From positions 19,661,936 to 19,725,935 of the forward strand of contig CAIIXF020000006.1 in NCBI GenBank assembly GCA_903813345.2: 64,000 bases of DNA, written 5' to 3'. The stretch's first letter is position 1. The number at the start of each line of letters is the position of its first letter. A program made the translations under genes and the position numbers. This document shows, in pieces, positions 59,184 to 64,000 of the stretch. This stretch comes from Owenia fusiformis (taxonomy: Eukaryota; Annelida; Polychaeta; Sabellida; Oweniidae). The notes under the pieces were generated by a model. The model ran no database searches. It had not been told where the DNA came from and saw nothing but the letters and a program-made list of their open reading frames with translations.

Positions 59184-61114
59184 ATCTTTTACACTGTAAA
59201 TTATATTTTGTTTTGTATTGTGTGATGTAGCTTTTGTGTCCTGGTTTTCACAATATTCTTATTAATAAGAATGTTATGTAGATGTAGCTGATGATTTCAA
59301 AATGGTGCTGTAGTTGATATCCAATTGGATCAAAGAATATTTTTTTCTTTTGGATATTTCTTTGTCAGAGTAAGAAAATTGAAAATGCATGTTAAAGAGA
59401 AACATGCTAGGTCATTAAACATTAGGTGTATGACAGCACAAATATTCTATAAGAGTCCTGTTTTGATATAGCTACATGTAGTTATCAGCCACATCAGTTT
59501 ATGGAAATGTAAAAATCCTTCCTTCAAAGTGACATCTTTAATTCTGATCCCTAATCACCCCAAAATAATTTGACTTTAAAGTAATTAAGAAATAAAGCAA
59601 CTTTTGTCAGTCAAACTTATTCATCAATAAAAATCCTGTTCTATTTCAATCAAAACTGCTACAACTGCGGTCTCATTGTCTATATAAAATCTTACGCACT
59701 GAATGATATCTAATTTCCCGGGGAAAATTGCCGGGTGTTAATGCATTATTTGCCCGCCACTATGACGTCACATATTGCTCAGATAATACAAAAATAATAG
59801 TAAAATAAATGCCTTCTAAACAAGCACTAATACCCCTAGAACAGGCCCGGCAAGGCGGTGATAATTCATAATATTCAATCCGCCTTTTAAAACTTCAACA
59901 TGTCATAAAACATTGTCCAGAAAAAACAGGGTTTTCAAACTTATTAAAGGTAGTGTATGCAAATATATTTAAGATACAGAATAACAAAATCAGATCAAGT
60001 AAAGCTAACAATGATTGAACACAAGCTGATGAATAATTTATGTCTCAGTTTATTTATTTTAACGTTCAGAAAAATGTTCACACTTCAATTTTCATTTATA
60101 TATCTAAATAAAAGAAGTATTGAAGTACATGTATACTAATATACAACAATATAATCCACACAATTCATCTCATATGTGTACAACAAATTAATAAAATATA
60201 ACATGGTAAGTATATAAGTTTAGATTTCCTCTAATAGTTGTTATGGTGTCATCATGTTAATGAAGACTAAGGGCAGCAAGGTATTTACATGCAAAATGTT
60301 ACTACCTGCCATTTGTTACAGACATTGAACACCAACTGCCATCCAGAAAAAAGTCTGAGACTATAACATTATGTCGCCACTTCTGGTCAAGATTTTCTAA
60401 AGTGCCACATTCAAAATCTTTGACATCACATATCAATATTTATAATGATGACATCTAAAAATAAGAATTAACATAATACTGCAATTAAGATTTGCAAATG
60501 ATACCCTCGTAATATTTTACAGTTAATTAATGTAAACAATTTCAACACATCATGTTCATCACAATCGTGAAGTATGTCATGGGGAAGGGGTAGTGAAGCA
60601 AAATTAGATGCAGGTGAATTAGTTATTGGGAAATACACTTTGGCAAATAACAATGTTAGGTTTCTCAACTTTAATATGTACAAAGTTTTCTAATTAACTA
60701 CATAAAATCACATTCTGAATAAAATATCATATTTACAATAAAATATAATAAAATAATATTTGATAGAAACTTCATGAAACAACAATATTTAAAGTATAAG
60801 ATACCTAATAAACAAAGAACGGAATACAGTAAAAAAATTAAACTTCTTCCTATAAAAACATGTACAACGACATATAATTGTACTTTGATTACATGTAATT
60901 ACCATTTATTTTGTTTAGCTATACCCATGTACATCGTATTTGTGGTAATGCAATAATTTAATCAATGTTTTAAACAATATTAAAGTTGTGGGAATTTTAT
61001 AATTGGGATGACATACATCATGTACATCTTTAAATATTACAAGTAGATGATTGGTTTGATGTCATATAAACAGGTCCAAAAGTCTTCTCACTTTATGAGC
61101 TACCAAACTAAATG
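59184..61114. other. Intergenic, no gene seen
   Basis: AT-rich. 59720-59880 has CG-containing patches (TTTCCCGGGGAAAATTGCC, TTTGCCCGCC, AGGCCCGGCAAGGCGG) that may be an eroded element. Contains the inverted GTCACCAC-family copy at 60286-60390. Confidence 0.6.
60286..60390 (-). repeat. Dispersed GTCACCAC-family repeat, inverted copy
   Basis: Reads in reverse: GAAGTGGCGACATAATGTTA, TAGTCTCAGACTTTTTTCTG, TCTGTAACAAATGGCAGG, AACATTTTGCATGTAA. This matches the copies at 17700 and 55257 in order. Confidence 0.78.
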
Positions 61115-61579
61115 CACTGGTGGATCCAGAAGCTAGCAAGGGGAGGCACATTTCAGGTCAGTATCCCGAGGCCCTAAAACCAATGATTGGGTCCAAATTT
61201 TGAAAATCAAAGGCCCATTTTTTATAACTTGACTTAAAAAAGCCAAGTTTCCCTACAAAACTTTTGGGGCCCTAAAAAATTTTCTGGGCCCACCCAGGGG
61301 CCCCCTGGATCGGGTGTCAACTTTTGGCTTGCAACCGAAGATACCTCAAGAAAAGCCGGAGATTGCCGAAGATTTTCTTTGCAAACGAAGTTGGCCGAAG
61401 GTACCACGAATGTGAAGAGGACGTCTCTTATTGGTCAAAAAGGCTCGGCATTCTCCGTCAGATTGAATCAGCGAAATTCGGTTGTATGCCTTACCTTCGG
61501 TTGTATGACTTACCTTCGGCTGCATGGCCCAACCTCGATTGAATGGAAAAGATGCTGTCCCCCGCTGGATCCGCCAGTG
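61115..61579. mobile_element. GGCGGATC-family MITE carrying an unrelated CG-rich insert
   Basis: Ends CACTGGTGGATCC and GGATCCGCCAGTG. 61115-61315 is family interior (TTGGGTCCAAATTTTG, AAAGGCCCATTTTTTA). 61321-61560 is different, with repeated CGAAG / CTTCGG motifs and two overlapping open frames of about 70 codons that I do not recognise. Confidence 0.75.
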
Positions 61580-62276
61580 AAATTTATGTTAATTTAGGTA
61601 AAACAGTATCTTACCATATATGATTAATAATACATACACAAATGTAGAATACATGCATTGCATTATACATTGAAGGTAAAATTGTACAATCAAAGAAAGC
61701 TTCTAGTTATATCTCAATGTACGTAGAAGCTGGTAAAAATCTGCGATTACTTATTTCTATATATAATACAAACTGTTATTTTATTACAAATTTTATGTAC
61801 ATTCAGTTACTCTGTATAATAATTTATATACATACATATATACCAAAATGTTAATTAAATATTTTGAGAAAGATGCAACTCTGGCCTCAATTGGAACAAC
61901 CAATCAGAGTTCTAATTTGACTGGGGACAAATCGGAGCTCGTGTAAACTAACCAATCAGAGAGCTCAGAAAGCATATATAAATAAATAAATTTCCTTTAG
62001 ACATATTTCATTAAACATTCAAATGTGTAATAACTAATAAGGAATAATTAAGCAATACATATTTCAAAATATCGTGATGTTAAAAACACAAACTAGAGAA
62101 TGTCTGATCATTGGTGAAAGGGGGCATGTGTGATCTTAAGAGTAATTTGTTCTTCATGTTAAGGTATCATTTTAAATTTAGTTAAACAGATAACGTTTTA
62201 TATACTTCCCCAACATTCTACTTCTACTACTTTGCATGATCAAATACATGGAGGTATGTTTTGGTTGTGCCTTAAT

Positions 62277-62822
62277 AGACTACAGTAGATGCGATAGAAA
62301 TAATCTTGATTTACGCCATTCAAAATTTTGTCAAAACTGATGTCATATTTGGAATCTGCATGTAAAATAACATTGAGAAATGTGGTTATGAATAGAGCTT
62401 ATCAACTTAGAAAATTTTATCTTCTTTGAAAATGTGACTTTAGACCCACAGACCCCATGTTGTAAAATCACAAAAAGTGAAATATCTTTTCTTGTGTTGG
62501 GCAGATACTAATTTCTTTTATGCCTTGGTCACATATGCTGCGATTCATCGACCGGCGCCTGGCCAATTGAGTATTTTGTTCAAAATTGAATACATTTCTG
62601 AACAAAATACTCAATTGGCCGGGCGCCGTAGTGAAAATCAGAGCAAATGTGACCAAGGCATTACTGGACATATTTTAATTTGTATAACTATCAGATACAT
62701 AAGGGTAATATGAAAAGTGAACCACTTTAGCTGACGAATATTCAAGTTTGTAATACCCTGCCATGTTATTTCCCCCGATTCAGCCACCTGGTGGCGAAAC
62801 CGGTAACCACCTACTCGCATGT
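62277..62822. mobile_element. MITE with CGAGTAGG-type ends, inverted relative of 40566-40985
   Basis: Left GATGCGATAGAAATAATC and right AACCACCTACTCGCATGTG. The interior TGATGTCATATTTGGAATC and GACCCCATGTTGTAAAATCA is the reverse complement of the copy at 40566-40985. It is itself interrupted by the palindromic MITE at 62519-62664. Confidence 0.75.
62519..62664. mobile_element. Palindromic MITE, copy 2, nested in another MITE
   Basis: Ends TATGCCTTGGTCACAT and ATGTGACCAAGGCATTA. Inner arms GACCGGCGCCTGGCCAATTG and CAATTGGCCGGGCGCCG around TTCAAAATTGAATACATTTC. Matches 32861-33008 closely, with a TA or TTA target. Confidence 0.88.
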
Positions 62823-63039
62823 GAGTAATTGAGGCTAATCATTTATAGCCATAGTAGTTCAGGCATTGGTTTCATACCAACAGTCCGATGTTCATCAATG
62901 GTGTTGAATGCTCATCATTGCAAGGTTCTATGTAATCCCCATGTTTAATGTTCAATCCATGGATATTCACTGGGTTCTTTACCAGTTTTATATAAGATCC
63001 ATCCTGTACAATGTTAATTTATGTTTTATATAGAATCCA

Positions 63040-64000
63040 TGGTATTCTATGTTAGATCCTAGCATCCAATGTCAATCCTTGTGTTCAATGTTAATCGCTA
63101 CATTAATCCTCAAGTTCTATGTTAATCCCTGTGTTCTAAATTTCACCTTCATGTTCTTTGTTAATCCTCGAGTTCTATGTTCACCTTCATGTTCAATGTT
63201 AATCCTCGTGTTCAATATTAATCCTCATGTTCTATGTTCAATATTAACCCTCAAGTTCTATGTTCACCTTCATGTTCAATGTTAATCCTTCTGTTCAATA
63301 TTAATCCTTGTGTTCAATATTAATCCTCGTGTTCAATATTAATCCTCATGTTCTATGTTCAATATTAATCCTCAAGTTCTATGTTCACCTTCATGTTCAA
63401 TATTAATCCTTGTGTTCAATATTAATCCTTGCATTCAATATTAATCCTCATGTTCTACGTTCAATATTAATCCTCAAGTTCTATGTTCACCTTCATGTTC
63501 AATGTTAATCCTTGTGTTCAATATTAATCCTTGTGTTCAATATTAATCCTCGTGTTCAATATTAATCCTCATGTTCTATGTTCAATATTAATCCTCAAGT
63601 TCTATGTTCACCTTCATGTTCAATGTTAATCCTTGTGTTCAATATTAATCCTCGTGTTCAATATTAATCCTCATGTTCTATGTTCAATATTAATCCTCAA
63701 GTTCTATGTTCACCTTCATGTTCAATGTTAATCCTTGTGTTCAATATTAATCCTTGTGTTCAATATTAATCCTCGTGTTCAATATTAATCCTCATGTTCT
63801 TTGTTCAATATTAATCCTCAAGTTCTATGTTCAACCTCATGTTCCATGTCAATTTCCATGTACTATATCAATCCTCATACCCTATGTTGATCCTCAGTTC
63901 AAGGTTAATCCTCACGTTCTATGTTAATCCTCACGTTCTATGTTAATCCTCACGTTCTATGTTAATCCTCACGTTCTATGTTAATCCTCATGTTCTATGT
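63040..64000. repeat. Higher-order tandem array (AATCCTCATGTTC monomers), runs off the window
   Basis: Monomers of about 19-20 bp, GTT(A/CAATATTA)ATCCT(C/T)(A/G)(T/A)GTTC. The marker TCAAGTTCTATGTTCACCTT recurs at 63251, 63372, 63474, 63595 and 63697, with a near match at 63818. Spacings therefore alternate 121 and 102 bp, a 223-bp higher-order period. The last 100 bp is a purer 19-bp array (TTAATCCTCACGTTCTATG). Confidence 0.9.

Overview
The window is AT-rich animal nuclear DNA: intron-split genes with GT-AG junctions, wide spacing and a heavy load of short inverted-repeat elements. Gene content and intron structure fit a marine-type invertebrate (deuterostome or lophotrochozoan). I cannot name the phylum from sequence alone.

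Five protein genes can be read. (1) A prolyl 3-hydroxylase (P3H/leprecan), + strand, enters from the left with its N-terminal exon(s) missing and ends at 20601 in an HTEL ER-retention tail. (2) NDUFA9 of mitochondrial complex I, - strand, 24812-30498, complete in 8 exons (390 aa), convergent with P3H. (3) TXNL4A (U5 snRNP Dim1), + strand, 31743-32171, 142 aa on one uninterrupted exon. (4) An ELOVL4-like very-long-chain fatty-acid elongase, - strand, 35369-39257, 6 exons, 304 aa. (5) A second ELOVL4-like elongase, + strand, 49496-57325, head-to-head with the first across about 10 kb of repeat-filled DNA.

The most interesting signal is that two unrelated genes each carry a tandemly duplicated, phase-compatible internal exon. 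In P3H, exons at 15852-15956 and 17321-17422 encode two versions of the same GDGY...SPHT...HE segment just before the dioxygenase core. In the + strand elongase, exons at 54505-54696 and 54983-55153 encode two versions of the last membrane region. Both look like mutually exclusive cassettes that would give alternative enzyme isoforms. The short intron between the elongase cassettes also holds two inverted repeats that could form RNA stems.

The rest is dominated by repeats: foldback/MITE families (some nested, some with clear target-site duplications), a mariner-type relic with a recognisable broken transposase, an 892-bp near-perfect palindrome with equal 407-bp arms, several minisatellites (25-bp, about 30-bp, 63/69-bp and 22-bp units), and a higher-order tandem array running off the right end. 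A Toll-like-receptor fragment (membrane segment plus start of a TIR domain) sits antisense in a P3H intron.
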